Part shown: piece by piece, positions 35,158 through 43,725 of the stretch
How the letters are laid out: every line of letters begins with the position of its first letter
How positions within the stretch are numbered: the first letter of the stretch is position 1
Assembly (NCBI GenBank): GCA_025141675.1
Contig: CP081161.1
Span: forward strand, 186,001 to 250,000
From: Rhodobacteraceae bacterium S2214
Lineage (GTDB): Bacteria > Pseudomonadota > Alphaproteobacteria > Rhodobacterales > Rhodobacteraceae
DNA: 64,000 bases
Direction of reading: 5' to 3'
Translations under genes and position numbers: made by a program
The notes under the pieces: generated by a model
Databases searched by the model: none
The model's input: the letters and a program-made list of their open reading frames with translations, nothing else
Told to the model about the DNA's origin: nothing

Positions 35158-36724
35158 CGAATCATGGCAAAATGCGATGCTTGCGCTGCATGTGTTGGCG
35201 CAAAATTCGGGACTAGGCGGCATGGTTGTCCGCGCGCGGTCCGGTACTGTCCGTGATGCTTTCATGACCGCAGTGAATGACCATTTTGGCAGCGTGACCC
35301 GTTTACACCCGCTGATGTCGGATGATGTTTTGCTTGGTGGGATTGATCTGACCACGACGCTGGCGTCTGGATCATTGGTCGAAAAATCCGGCCTGTTGAT
35401 GGCGGGCAATACGTTCGTCCTTACGATGGGGGAACGATGTTCCTTCGGACTAGCGGCCCGTCTTGGATGCGTATTGGATCAAGACCCAACCAAACGGCTG
35501 ATTGTATTGGACGAAGGCGCGACACCTGACGAAACGGCCCCTGCGAACCTACTAGAACGGCTCGCGTTTCATATTGATCTCACAGAGGTGGGCATCAGCG
35601 ATGTTTCTAGCGTTTCTTATACGTTGAACCGGACACAAACGTCCGACGACGACCTGCACCAGATCATCGCGATTGCAAATCAGTTGGGGGTCGCGTCGCT
35701 GCGTGCGCCTGCATTTGCGCTAAAGGCGCTACGTGCGACTGGTGACCTGGAAACCGCCGCTCAGTTGACGCTCGTTCACCGCGCGACACAGTTCCCGCAA
35801 GAACCAGACGATCCCCCCGCGCCAGAACAGTCGGCCGAGACCCAGCAAACCCCAACGGAAATCCCCGACGATTTGATTCTGGACGCTATTCGGGCCATGT
35901 TGCCCGACGATTTACTGGATCGGACCGCCGCACAAAAAGCGCGAGCCGGACAAGGCAACGGGAGTGGCGCCGCACGAAAAAGTAACCGCCGCGGTAGACC
36001 GTTACCTGCACGTCAGGGGCGGTTGTCGGACGGCGCACGGATCGACCTCGTCGGTACATTACGCAGTGCTGCACCTTGGCAAACGATCAGGCGGCAAATG
36101 ACAGGGCGTGACCGTCTGCACATTCGTCAGTCAGACATTCACGTCAAACGCTATGAAAACCGCAGTGATCGCTTGTTGATCTTTGCCGTCGATGCATCCG
36201 GATCTGCGGCTATCGCACGGCTGGCAGAAGCAAAAGGCGCAATCGAATTGCTGCTGTCGCAGGCCTACGCCCGCCGCGACCACGTCAGTTTGATCGCGTT
36301 TCGCGGAACGACCGCAGAATTATTATTGCCGCCAACACGATCGCTTGTGCAAACAAAGCGCAGGTTGGCGGCCTTGCCCGGCGGAGGCGGCACACCGCTT
36401 GCGGCCGGTTTGCAGGAAAGCTTGATGCAAGCGCTGCATGCCAAGCAGAAAGGGTTAACCCCCACCGTGGTTATGTTGACGGATGGCCGCGCGAACATCG
36501 CTCTTGATGGCACAGCAAACAGACAACAAGCGGCCCAAGATGCGCAAGACATGGCAATTGCTGTGCGGTCTCACAGTGTCGAAAGTCTGGTCATTGATAC
36601 AGGCAACCGGCCCGAAGCCGTGCTGAAACACCTCGCTTCAACACTTGGTGCGGCGTACTTGCCACTCCCGCGCGCCGATGCACACCGCCTGTCCGGTGCC
36701 GTTAGCGCCGCGTTGGACGTCTGA
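35144..36724 (+). CDS. bchD: Magnesium chelatase subunit D
   Basis: This is a 526-residue chelatase subunit. The N-terminal AAA+-like domain is degenerate and lacks a Walker A. A Pro/acidic linker spans ~216-245, and a C-terminal von Willebrand A (integrin I) domain has MIDAS DASGS (D350, S352, S354). It scaffolds BchI hexamers and docks to BchH. I chose the ATG at 35144, 14 bases inside bchI; a GTG nine codons upstream is the alternative. Confidence 0.95.
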   Translation: MSLGSESWQNAMLALHVLAQNSGLGGMVVRARSGTVRDAFMTAVNDHFGSVTRLHPLMSDDVLLGGIDLTTTLASGSLVEKSGLLMAGNTFVLTMGERCSFGLAARLGCVLDQDPTKRLIVLDEGATPDETAPANLLERLAFHIDLTEVGISDVSSVSYTLNRTQTSDDDLHQIIAIANQLGVASLRAPAFALKALRATGDLETAAQLTLVHRATQFPQEPDDPPAPEQSAETQQTPTEIPDDLILDAIRAMLPDDLLDRTAAQKARAGQGNGSGAARKSNRRGRPLPARQGRLSDGARIDLVGTLRSAAPWQTIRRQMTGRDRLHIRQSDIHVKRYENRSDRLLIFAVDASGSAAIARLAEAKGAIELLLSQAYARRDHVSLIAFRGTTAELLLPPTRSLVQTKRRLAALPGGGGTPLAAGLQESLMQALHAKQKGLTPTVVMLTDGRANIALDGTANRQQAAQDAQDMAIAVRSHSVESLVIDTGNRPEAVLKHLASTLGAAYLPLPRADAHRLSGAVSAALDV

Positions 36725-36725
36725 C

Positions 36726-37580
36726 GTGCGCTGGCCACGCGATGCGTCCAACTGGCCCATGCGCGAATTTTCCCAGCATATTCTGTGCAAACCTCATCGC
36801 TGGCATGTGCAGACAGCTGGAAGCGGGCCACTTATTCTTTTGATCCACGGCGCTGGTGGAGCCACGCAAAGTTTCCGGCACTTGTCTCCTATTCTTGCGA
36901 CCACAAACACAGTGATGGCGATCGATCTGCCCGGTCAGGGTTTCACGCAACTGGGTGGACAGGGACGATGCGGACTGGACGCGATGGCCGATGACCTATT
37001 GCGGTTACTGCATCAGATCGACGCGAAACCTGACCTTATAGTTGGTCATTCAGCAGGTGCTGCGATTGCGCTACGGCTTTGTGATCTTGGGGTCAGACCA
37101 CCGCATGGCGTTGTCGGCATCAACGCAGCACTTGGAAATTTTAAAGGCGTGGCGGGATGGCTTTTTCCGGCGATGGCCAAGTTTCTAGCCGCGACGCCTT
37201 TTACGGCAAGCGTTTTCTGCGCGACCACGACGGCGGCATCCGTACACAAATTAATCAAAGGAACCGGATCAAACATCGGCCCCGAGGGAGAGGCGTTTTA
37301 TCTGCGACTAGCCCAAGACACGGGTCATGTGGGCGCAACTTTGTCGATGATGGCGCAGTGGTCGCTTGATCCGCTGCTTGCTCGCCTCCCGCAAATTGAT
37401 GTGAAAACAACTCTCATCGCTTGCACAAAAGACAAAGCGGTCCCCCCCCAAACTAGCGCGGAAGCAGCCGCGCATATGCCAAACGCGCGAGTTTTGGAAT
37501 TGCCAAATCTTGGCCATCTTGCCCACGAAGAAGACGCGGATCAAATCACCGACATCATTCTGTCCGCGCTTCAGTCATAA
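36726..37580 (+). CDS. bchO: BchO, alpha/beta hydrolase of the chelatase operon
   Basis: This 284-residue alpha/beta hydrolase has the oxyanion-loop segment LILLIHGAGGATQSF, nucleophile elbow VGHSAGA and a C-terminal GHLAHEE with the catalytic His. BchO genes follow bchD in many purple bacteria. A role in or near Mg chelation or pigment ester handling is proposed but unproven. The start is probably the GTG at 36726, one base after the bchD stop (VRWPRDASNWP); the next in-frame ATG is 12 codons later. Confidence 0.9.
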   Translation: MRWPRDASNWPMREFSQHILCKPHRWHVQTAGSGPLILLIHGAGGATQSFRHLSPILATTNTVMAIDLPGQGFTQLGGQGRCGLDAMADDLLRLLHQIDAKPDLIVGHSAGAAIALRLCDLGVRPPHGVVGINAALGNFKGVAGWLFPAMAKFLAATPFTASVFCATTTAASVHKLIKGTGSNIGPEGEAFYLRLAQDTGHVGATLSMMAQWSLDPLLARLPQIDVKTTLIACTKDKAVPPQTSAEAAAHMPNARVLELPNLGHLAHEEDADQITDIILSALQS

Positions 37581-37582
37581 AT

Positions 37583-37619
37583 GCAAAAGGCCGCCAAGGT
37601 TTCCCCTGACGGCCTTTGC
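37583..37619. terminator. Bidirectional terminator between bchO and cycA
   Basis: The inverted repeat GCAAAAGGCCG ... CGGCCTTTGC has A/T-rich outer arms. It lies between the convergent bchO stop (37580) and the cytochrome c2 stop (37640). Confidence 0.7.
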
Positions 37620-37639
37620 AAAAATCATTCCAAAGTGGC

Positions 37640-38080
37640 CTATTCAGCGAATGTCGCAAGGTATGCGTACATATCAACAGCCTGCGTTTCGTCACGTACT
37701 TTGTAGGACATTTTCCCACGCGCACGGTTGTTGTCGAGCGCTTCACGCAAGTAACCCGTTGGGTCCATGACGTATGCGACGAAGCTTTCTTCAGTCCAAC
37801 CAAGACCAGTCGTTTCGCCAAGTTCAACGATAGAGTTGCCATACCGGAACCCGTCAACTGTGCCAGGGACGCGGCCCGCAACACCGTACAGGTTAGGGCC
37901 AGTTTTGGCGGCACGGCCGGCCAAAACGTTGCCGTCGGCATCTGCAACCACGTGGCAGGATACGCACTGGCGGTTGAACTGTTCTTCGCCGGCGGCCGCA
38001 TCACCGGATGCAGCGTGACCGTCGGCAAATGCAGGTGCGGCAAGCATCGTGATCGCCGCTGCGATGTTAAATGTCTTCAT
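37640..38080 (-). CDS. cycA: Cytochrome c2
   Basis: This 146-residue periplasmic c-type cytochrome has a signal peptide to about residue 19, haem site CVSCH (C39, C42, H43) and Met ligand in GKMSYKV (M124). The large-c2 insertion and KTGPNLYGVAGR segment match Rhodobacter cytochrome c2, which carries electrons from the bc1 complex to the reaction centre. It is the last gene of the leftward pigment array, 123 bases after hemA. A 15-base palindrome in that gap suggests its own promoter. GAGAGGAAG precedes the ATG. Confidence 0.92.
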   Translation of the reverse strand: MKTFNIAAAITMLAAPAFADGHAASGDAAAGEEQFNRQCVSCHVVADADGNVLAGRAAKTGPNLYGVAGRVPGTVDGFRYGNSIVELGETTGLGWTEESFVAYVMDPTGYLREALDNNRARGKMSYKVRDETQAVDMYAYLATFAE

Positions 38081-38114
38081 GATCGTCTTCCTCTCGATCT
38101 AATTCTGTCGCCAC

Positions 38115-38129
38115 ATGTATCTGATACAT
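38115..38129. promoter_or_regulatory. 15-base perfect inverted repeat upstream of cycA
   Basis: ATGTATC-T-GATACAT lies 34 bases before the cycA ATG, in the hemA-cycA gap. It is a candidate operator for independent control of cytochrome c2. No known consensus is matched: the TGT/ACA spacing is 7, not the 12 of PpsR. Confidence 0.4.
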
Positions 38130-38203
38130 CAGCGTCACTCTATACGTTAGCGCCTGCGCTTGAGGCGTCCAGTCCCTAGTCGTAAAATTCTCCGTGATCG
38201 GCG

Positions 38204-39418
38204 TTAAGCCACCGCATGCGCGAGGGCACATTGTTTCCACAATACACGCAGCGCCTTTACCAAATGATCAATGTCATCATCTGTATGTAATGGCGATGGC
38301 GTAAAGCGCAGACGTTCCGTTCCTTTAGGTACAGTCGGGTAGTTGATCGGCTGCACGTATATATCCCATTCACGCATCAGATAGTCCGACAGCATCCGGG
38401 TTTTCACAGGATCACCGATCATCACAGGCACGATGTGGCTTTCGTTCTGCATATGCGGAATACCTTCGCGGTCCAGCGCCTGACGCAATTTGGCGACTTG
38501 GCGGCGCTGGCCTTCCCGTTCGGTGTTTGACGCCTTTAGGTGTGCGATGGACGTACGCGCAGCAGCTGCTACTGCAGGCGGTAAAGCAGTCGTGAAAATA
38601 AAACCACTGGCGAAACTGCGAATGAAATCGCACAAGGGCGCCGACCCTGTGATATAGCCGCCAACAACACCAAACGCCTTGCCTAACGTGCCCTCGATCA
38701 GAGTGATCCGATCTGCAATCTTGTCGCGTTCAGATACACCGCCGCCGCGTGAACCGTACATGCCTACGGCGTGGACCTCGTCCAGATAGGTCATCGCACC
38801 ATATTTTTCTGCAACTTCGACAATCTCTCGGATCGGGGCAATATCGCCATCCATGGAGTAGACGCTTTCGAAGGCTACAATCTTTGGGCAATTCGCAGGC
38901 AATGCGGCAAGTTTTTCTTCCAGATCAGCCACGTCGTTATGTTTCCAGATGACTTTCTGGGCGCGGGAATGGCGAATGCCTTCAATCATCGACGCGTGGT
39001 TGCCAGCATCAGACAGGATCACACATCCGTCTAAACGCGACCCAAGCGTCGATAACGCGGCCCAGTTCGACACGTAACCGGACGTGAACAGCAACGCGCT
39101 TTCCTTGCCATGTAGGTCAGCCAGTTCATGTTCCAACAACAGGTGATCATGGTTGGTACCACTGATATTGCGGGTACCGCCTGCGCCCGTACCTGTACGT
39201 TCAACAGCCTCGCACATTGCAGCAATCACCTTAGGATGTTGGCCCATGCCAAGGTAATCGTTGGAACACCAAACCGTTACATCACGCACGCCATCCTCGG
39301 CATGATTGGCAGCCCTAGGGAATTTCCCACATTGGCGTTCCAGCTCCGCGAAATAGCGGTAATTGCCGTCGGCTTTCAGCTGGTCCAGCTGGGCATTGAA
39401 AAGCGTATCAAAGTCCAT
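38204..39418 (-). CDS. hemA: 5-aminolevulinate synthase
   Basis: This 404-residue PLP enzyme condenses glycine and succinyl-CoA to 5-aminolevulinate, the entry to haem and bacteriochlorophyll. Family segments are [42 protein letters not shown] and the PLP lysine in [14 protein letters not shown]. The start [15 protein letters not shown] at 39418 matches relatives and lies 11 bases inside puhE, so supply of precursor is tied to the photosynthesis array. A second ALAS gene elsewhere is possible, as in R. sphaeroides. Confidence 0.96.
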   Translation of the reverse strand: MDFDTLFNAQLDQLKADGNYRYFAELERQCGKFPRAANHAEDGVRDVTVWCSNDYLGMGQHPKVIAAMCEAVERTGTGAGGTRNISGTNHDHLLLEHELADLHGKESALLFTSGYVSNWAALSTLGSRLDGCVILSDAGNHASMIEGIRHSRAQKVIWKHNDVADLEEKLAALPANCPKIVAFESVYSMDGDIAPIREIVEVAEKYGAMTYLDEVHAVGMYGSRGGGVSERDKIADRITLIEGTLGKAFGVVGGYITGSAPLCDFIRSFASGFIFTTALPPAVAAAARTSIAHLKASNTEREGQRRQVAKLRQALDREGIPHMQNESHIVPVMIGDPVKTRMLSDYLMREWDIYVQPINYPTVPKGTERLRFTPSPLHTDDDIDHLVKALRVLWKQCALAHAVA

Positions 39419-40214
39419 GGTGTCTATCCGTCTTTCTTCCAAAGTCATCTTGTCGTGGGGCCGGCAGCATCCAGCGCCATAGTTTTGCATCCGGCAGCGG
39501 GATCACCATCAACCAGTGTTCAAGCAAGGCAAGCGCCGCCAATGCAGTCAGCAAAGCAAAACCAATCTGGGTCACATCGGTTTGGGCCGTCCAAAGCCGT
39601 TCCGCACAAACTGCTAGAACGGCGGTCAGCACGGTGATTGCAATCGGAAAGGCCAACGTCACAGGTCCCTGTTTGAAAAAGGTTTTCAAGTGGGTCAGGC
39701 GCGCTGGGATGAATTCCAAATTGATGCGGGGTACCCCGAAAAATAGGTTCAGCTTGGCGCAAACACGGGCCAGAAACAGGATTAGAAACGTCGCAATCGC
39801 GATCTGGTTCAATGCGCCATCAGATACAACGCTCAGCCCAATCGCCGCGACCAGCAATAACACCTCATGATAGGCCAGCGCCGACACAGCGTTCACAAAG
39901 CGCGGCCACCCCAGTTCACCGGACATCGCACCAACGCGGCGTGGACCGGTCAGAACGCCCGCCAAAAACGTCAGCTCGATCCAACCCCAAATTGCAAGGG
40001 CGCCGAGGAACCCTTGGTAGACGCCAACAACGGTTTGGGCCTGCAAAGATGCACTCACCAACGCAACGCCGATTACCAACACCGGCACGCCCGCTATGAC
40101 CAAGGCAACATGGCCATCAACGCGGTCCGCGCGGCGCACAGCCATCATGATCACGCCAGTGGAAAACCACCAGATGAACAAGGCAAATAATGCTGCGATC
40201 CAAGGCTGTGTCAT
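39408..40214 (-). CDS. puhE: Photosynthetic complex assembly protein PuhE
   Basis: This 268-residue polytopic membrane protein has about seven to eight helices. It matches the PuhE (DUF3623) family, which is restricted to phototrophic proteobacteria. Family-like segments include [20 protein letters not shown] at the start, [21 protein letters not shown] and [15 protein letters not shown]. In R. capsulatus, loss of puhE disturbs reaction-centre and LH1 assembly. It is separated from acsF by strong stem-loops and the dispersed motif, unlike the tight spacing of the rest of the array. Confidence 0.9.
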   Translation of the reverse strand: MTQPWIAALFALFIWWFSTGVIMMAVRRADRVDGHVALVIAGVPVLVIGVALVSASLQAQTVVGVYQGFLGALAIWGWIELTFLAGVLTGPRRVGAMSGELGWPRFVNAVSALAYHEVLLLVAAIGLSVVSDGALNQIAIATFLILFLARVCAKLNLFFGVPRINLEFIPARLTHLKTFFKQGPVTLAFPIAITVLTAVLAVCAERLWTAQTDVTQIGFALLTALAALALLEHWLMVIPLPDAKLWRWMLPAPRQDDFGRKTDRHHGL

Positions 40215-40230
40215 GTCAGGGCGTCATCAT

Positions 40231-40306
40231 CTTCTTTTGGTTTCAAATATCTTGGGGTCCGGGGCAAAGCCCCGAAAAGGGGTGGGAGGGCGGGGCCCTC
40301 CACCCC
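40231..40306 (-). repeat. Dispersed motif copy 2 with double stem-loop after acsF
   Basis: Reading leftward from the acsF stop come GGGGTGGAGGGC / GCCCTCCCACCCC (40279-40306, one bulge), CGGGGC / GCCCCG (40260-40274) and then AAGATATTTGAAACCAAAAG (40231-40252 region). The tail matches the copies after aroC and pgm. The stems are strong enough to terminate or attenuate transcription between acsF and puhE. Confidence 0.65.
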
Positions 40307-40307
40307 A

Positions 40308-41426
40308 TCAATAGGCAGGTGCCATCACAGGGCTTTCAGGCACATCACTCGCAATCGCAGGGATCGTCAGCAGCGACAGGAATGCGGCCCCTGCTCTTGC
40401 AGAACCGATCATCCGCGTCACAAACCCGCCAATGCCGCCCGCACGTTTGCCTGCTGCGATTTGTACATTTGCGTCCTGCATCTTGTTCAGCTGCTTTTCC
40501 CAACGCGGGTGATCGATATCGAGAACCATCGGGAACACCTGACGTGAAATGTCCGATGTTTTGCGGAACACTTCTTGGCCATACCATTTGGGATCAACGC
40601 CCAGCGCCTTGTGGAATTCTGGCCGCTGGTGGTCACGCACCCACATCGTCGAAAACACGGCTGTCAGGAAGAACTTGATCCACAGTTTATTGACGCGGCT
40701 TTCAGTCAGCGAAGTGTCCGTTTTCAACAGCAAGGCAAACGCTTCCCCGTGGGAAAATTCGTCGTTGCACCATTCGCGGAACCATTTGAAAATCGGATGG
40801 AACCGCATTTCCGGATGCTTCTCAAGGTGGCGGTAGATCGTGATGTAACGCGCATATCCAATCTTTTCAGATAGATAAGTCGCATAATAGATGAACTTTG
40901 GCCGGAAGTAGGTGTACTTCTTCGCTTGCGTCAAAAATCCAAGATTCACTGCTATACCGGCCTCGCGCAACGCATCATTGATGAAACCGGCATGTCTTGC
41001 CTCGTCACGGGCCATCAATTGAAACAGCTCTGTGATATCTTTGTTCGACCCGCGCCGCTTCATTTCCTTGTACAGCACGCAGCCCGAAAATTCGGCGGTA
41101 CAGCTTGAGATCAAGAAGTCGATGAATTCGGCCTTCAACTTTGGTTCCATCCCGTCCCAGTCGACGGTGTCCCAATCTTCGTTTTTCTTGAAATGACCCC
41201 GGTTCGGATCTGATTTCATCTGGGCGATCAGGGTGTCCCAATCCGCGCGAACTGGCGTGACATCAATCGCGTCCATTTCGGCAAAATCGGTTGTGTAGAA
41301 CCGCGGCGTCAGCAGCGTATTGGACATGGCCACTTGCGTCGCTTCTTCGTTGGTCAGTGGCGGAAGTGCCTCTTGCGCGGCGATGGCGTCTTCGGCGGTC
41401 AGGGCCTCGGATGAATGAATATTCAT
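40308..41426 (-). CDS. acsF: Aerobic Mg-protoporphyrin IX monomethyl ester cyclase
   Basis: This 372-residue di-iron oxygenase forms the isocyclic ring of bacteriochlorophyll with O2. Ferritin-like metal motifs are seen (CTAEFSG, ARDEARHAG and CNDEFSHGEA). The family segment FRPKFIYYATYLSEKIGYARY is present. The C-terminal ~45 residues (after KRAGG) are Ala/Gly-rich and less typical. It overlaps the preceding small gene by ATGA. The anaerobic radical-SAM cyclase BchE is not in the window, which fits an aerobic phototroph. Confidence 0.95.
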   Translation of the reverse strand: MNIHSSEALTAEDAIAAQEALPPLTNEEATQVAMSNTLLTPRFYTTDFAEMDAIDVTPVRADWDTLIAQMKSDPNRGHFKKNEDWDTVDWDGMEPKLKAEFIDFLISSCTAEFSGCVLYKEMKRRGSNKDITELFQLMARDEARHAGFINDALREAGIAVNLGFLTQAKKYTYFRPKFIYYATYLSEKIGYARYITIYRHLEKHPEMRFHPIFKWFREWCNDEFSHGEAFALLLKTDTSLTESRVNKLWIKFFLTAVFSTMWVRDHQRPEFHKALGVDPKWYGQEVFRKTSDISRQVFPMVLDIDHPRWEKQLNKMQDANVQIAAGKRAGGIGGFVTRMIGSARAGAAFLSLLTIPAIASDVPESPVMAPAY

Positions 41427-41719
41427 GACATCACCTCTTCGCTAAAGGAAAATTCGCACAATTCCATAAATTCGAAATCGCCAGTGGCACGTGTCCAAAT
41501 TTGTTCGATACGGCTCGCCCGCGTGATCACCGCAGTCCGGTCTTCTTCAACCAGCTCACCGAAGGCTGCCATGATTTCAGGCCCCTGAACTTGCACCGTG
41601 TCGCCCGGATGAACGACAGCGCCGTTGTTGAATTTGACGTGCGCGGAAAGTTCTTCGAACCGGTGGCTGATCGTCACCGTGCAAGGTGCCGTTTCGCGTG
41701 TTCTGAAAAGTAGTCCCAT
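41423..41719 (-). CDS. Uncharacterised 98-residue protein of the puh operon
   Basis: This small soluble protein begins MGLLFRTRETAPCTVTISHRF and has an acidic C-terminus. It may form a beta-barrel-like domain (HPGDTVQVQGPEIM, RTAVITRASRIEQIW). No membrane helix or catalytic motif is visible. It sits between puhC and acsF, and its stop overlaps the acsF start, so it is made in step with the cyclase. R. capsulatus has a short orf (PuhD) near this place, but I cannot show homology. A role as a cyclase partner or reaction-centre assembly factor is inference. Confidence 0.8.
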   Translation of the reverse strand: MGLLFRTRETAPCTVTISHRFEELSAHVKFNNGAVVHPGDTVQVQGPEIMAAFGELVEEDRTAVITRASRIEQIWTRATGDFEFMELCEFSFSEEVMS

Positions 41720-41783
41720 CTGTGTGTTCCCTTTCACATATGCTGCGGCAGGATGGCTAATCCGTCGCAAGTGGTGGTTTCGT

Positions 41784-42242
41784 TCACTTCAGTAAATTCG
41801 CAAATGCCGCGACATTGTCGGTGCCGTAACCGATAAGATCGATGACCATTCCCGTGGACGGATCGACGATCCCAACATGCCCGTTAGTGCGGCGGACAAC
41901 TTGGATCGGCGCATCTATTGCCACGGCTTGCAGCGCGCGTTCGCGTTCAATCACGCGGCCCATCACGCCCAAGAACCCGGCCCTGTCATCCGATGACGCT
42001 GCAATCACTGCTCCGGTATCGTCGCGCACCGTATATTTTCCAGTCCGGTCGCCGACCAAGGTGACAGTGCGTTCCTGCACAACAGGCGCTTCAATCAGCA
42101 CGCCCGTGTCCGGCACGTCAGCCCATTGGGCGTAACCGACCAGCGCACAGCTTCCGACCATCAGAGCAAACATCGCTTGAACAAGAATGCGCGGCACCAT
42201 TTCCTTTTCGGGACGCCGGTTGGGGTGGTCTAGACTGGTCAT
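41784..42242 (-). CDS. puhC: Photosynthetic complex assembly protein PuhC
   Basis: This 152-residue protein has one N-terminal membrane helix (ILVQAMFALMVGSCALVGYAQ, about residues 19-39) and a periplasmic domain with the family pattern GFLGVMGRVIERERALQAV and a GMVIDLIGYGTDN tail. PuhC is needed for normal RC-LH1 assembly in Rhodobacter. The ATG at 42242 lies 4 bases after the puhB stop; a longer frame upstream is only puhB antiphase. The start choice is supported by the helix position. Confidence 0.9.
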   Translation of the reverse strand: MTSLDHPNRRPEKEMVPRILVQAMFALMVGSCALVGYAQWADVPDTGVLIEAPVVQERTVTLVGDRTGKYTVRDDTGAVIAASSDDRAGFLGVMGRVIERERALQAVAIDAPIQVVRRTNGHVGIVDPSTGMVIDLIGYGTDNVAAFANLLK

Positions 42243-42246
42243 GGCT

Positions 42247-42885
42247 TTACTCCGCTGCAACGGCTGCGCCGCTGTTTGGTTCGACACGCGTGATCTGCGG
42301 CTGGCTGATCCGTGTTTCGGCAGCTTCTGCAAATATCTCGGCCACTTTGGCTGCATGCGGGATACAGCGTAGTGCCGGTTGCGTGCGGTTGATGTGCCAT
42401 GGCCGGACATGCGGCCAGGTCATTAGGTACGACAGCCGTGTTTCACCGATCAGCTCAAAGGCAAGCGTGCCCGTGCCCGCGGCTTTTGTGTCAAGCTTGG
42501 CCGTCCCGATCCATGTATAGGGCAAGTTCAACGTCATGGTCAGCGCAGCGCCGATCCGCATGCCAACCCGCTTGTTGGTGAGTGTATATACGGTGGATTT
42601 CGCCTGCATATAGGCAATGCCGTAGATGATCGCGCAGGCAATCCCGCCGATAATCACAAAGGGGATGCCGTGTGCCATCGATTGGGTCAGTGAAACTTGG
42701 GTGGATGACACCCCGATACGCCACACAGCCAGCAAAACGAAATACCCCATGACCCATCGGATACCCCATGCTTCGCGGGCCAATGCACGCGGATTGGGGG
42801 CACCTTGCCACAAGATATGTTCATCTTCGGGCAATTCTTCGGGCAGACCCCTTACGGGTTCGAACTGAAAGTCGTCATGGGTCAT
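42247..42885 (-). CDS. puhB: Photosynthetic complex assembly protein PuhB
   Basis: This 212-residue membrane protein has an N-terminal EDEHILWQGAPNPRALAREA segment and about three helices. The bacterial-PH-like core (STVYTLTNKRVGMRIGAALTMTLNLPYTWI) is typical of PuhB. PuhB acts as a dimer in reaction-centre assembly in R. capsulatus. The ATG at 42885 follows a GTG one codon earlier. It is 62 bases downstream of puhA, and the gap holds a strong hairpin. Confidence 0.92.
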   Translation of the reverse strand: MTHDDFQFEPVRGLPEELPEDEHILWQGAPNPRALAREAWGIRWVMGYFVLLAVWRIGVSSTQVSLTQSMAHGIPFVIIGGIACAIIYGIAYMQAKSTVYTLTNKRVGMRIGAALTMTLNLPYTWIGTAKLDTKAAGTGTLAFELIGETRLSYLMTWPHVRPWHINRTQPALRCIPHAAKVAEIFAEAAETRISQPQITRVEPNSGAAVAAE

Positions 42886-42915
42886 CACAGCATCCCTCTG
42901 TGGATTAGATCACAA

Positions 42916-42940
42916 GGGGACCAGCGGCGAACTGGACCCC
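42916..42940 (-). promoter_or_regulatory. Intercistronic hairpin just after puhA
   Basis: GGGGaCCAG / CTGGaCCCC forms a 9-bp stem with one mismatch and a 7-base loop, 7 bases past the puhA stop. There is no T run, so it looks more like an RNA 3'-end stabiliser or attenuator than a classic terminator. It could raise puhA mRNA over the assembly genes downstream. Confidence 0.5.
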
Positions 42941-42947
42941 AAATACT

Positions 42948-43706
42948 TTATTGTTTTGGGTTGGCGTACATCGCGCCACCACCGAACCAAGCCATCACCT
43001 TTTCTTCTTCAAGCAATGTGATCTGCTCAGCGGATTTCGCTTGCGGAATTCCGGCCCAATTGTGGGCATGCAGTGATTGGACCATCACGTGATCCGGCTT
43101 GATCCGCGCCATGTTCATCGGGATCAACCTGTGCTGACCGGACCCTTCCGGGTTCAAGTCAACAGTCAGGTAACGCACCATCTGTTCAGGCACATCGATC
43201 CACATATCCACGATGCGGCCAATCACTTCGCCATCACCACCCATCACAGGCAAACACCGCGGATCGCGACCAGCGGACACCTTGAAATCTGCCAATGACG
43301 TCATCGGCTTGATCTTGACGTGACCGTGGGCGTCCAGTTCTGGGTGATCACTGCGGGCAGCCCAGCTTGCTGGACCAACACCGTCAACCATCGGATCACC
43401 TGTTGGGACCATTGGGGAACCCGCAGACACCGACGACTGGGCCAATGGCAAATCAGCACGCTCTGGGTTTTGCCCAGACGGCACCGTCAATTCACCGCGA
43501 CCATCACGCAATGCAAACGTCTTATCGGCAGGTGTTGGAAAAATTCCCGGGCCGGACGACGGCGTTCCGTCATCATCAATCAACGGATACCCTTCGCGCA
43601 TATTCTCGGTTTGCAGATAATAAACGAGGCCCGCGAAGAAGATCCAGAAACCCCAAATTGCAAGGCTCGCCAGATCAAAATTACCAAGGAATGTCGTACC
43701 AACCAT
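42948..43706 (-). CDS. puhA: Photosynthetic reaction centre H subunit
   Basis: This 252-residue H subunit has an N-terminal periplasmic stub and single helix ([26 protein letters not shown]). A PRC-barrel cytoplasmic domain follows ([35 protein letters not shown]). It caps the L/M core and tunes proton delivery to QB. The start at 43706 ([11 protein letters not shown]) follows AAAGGA; a longer upstream frame overlaps lhaA. L and M (pufLM) are not in this window. Confidence 0.97.
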   Translation of the reverse strand: MVGTTFLGNFDLASLAIWGFWIFFAGLVYYLQTENMREGYPLIDDDGTPSSGPGIFPTPADKTFALRDGRGELTVPSGQNPERADLPLAQSSVSAGSPMVPTGDPMVDGVGPASWAARSDHPELDAHGHVKIKPMTSLADFKVSAGRDPRCLPVMGGDGEVIGRIVDMWIDVPEQMVRYLTVDLNPEGSGQHRLIPMNMARIKPDHVMVQSLHAHNWAGIPQAKSAEQITLLEEEKVMAWFGGGAMYANPKQ

Positions 43707-43725
43707 GATGTTGTCCTTTCGGTGG

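Noticed and set aside
34600..36300. Possible frameshift at the bchI/bchD junction because of the overlap
   Set aside because: Both proteins are complete at normal length; a 14-base gene overlap is a coupling arrangement, not a lesion.
38117..38128. PpsR site upstream of cycA
   Set aside because: The TGT...ACA halves there are spaced by 7 bases, not 12, so it does not fit the PpsR/CrtJ consensus.
40215..40307. Insertion-sequence remnant between acsF and puhE
   Set aside because: There is no transposase fragment, terminal repeat pair or target duplication; the GC stems plus motif recur after other genes as a 3'-end element.
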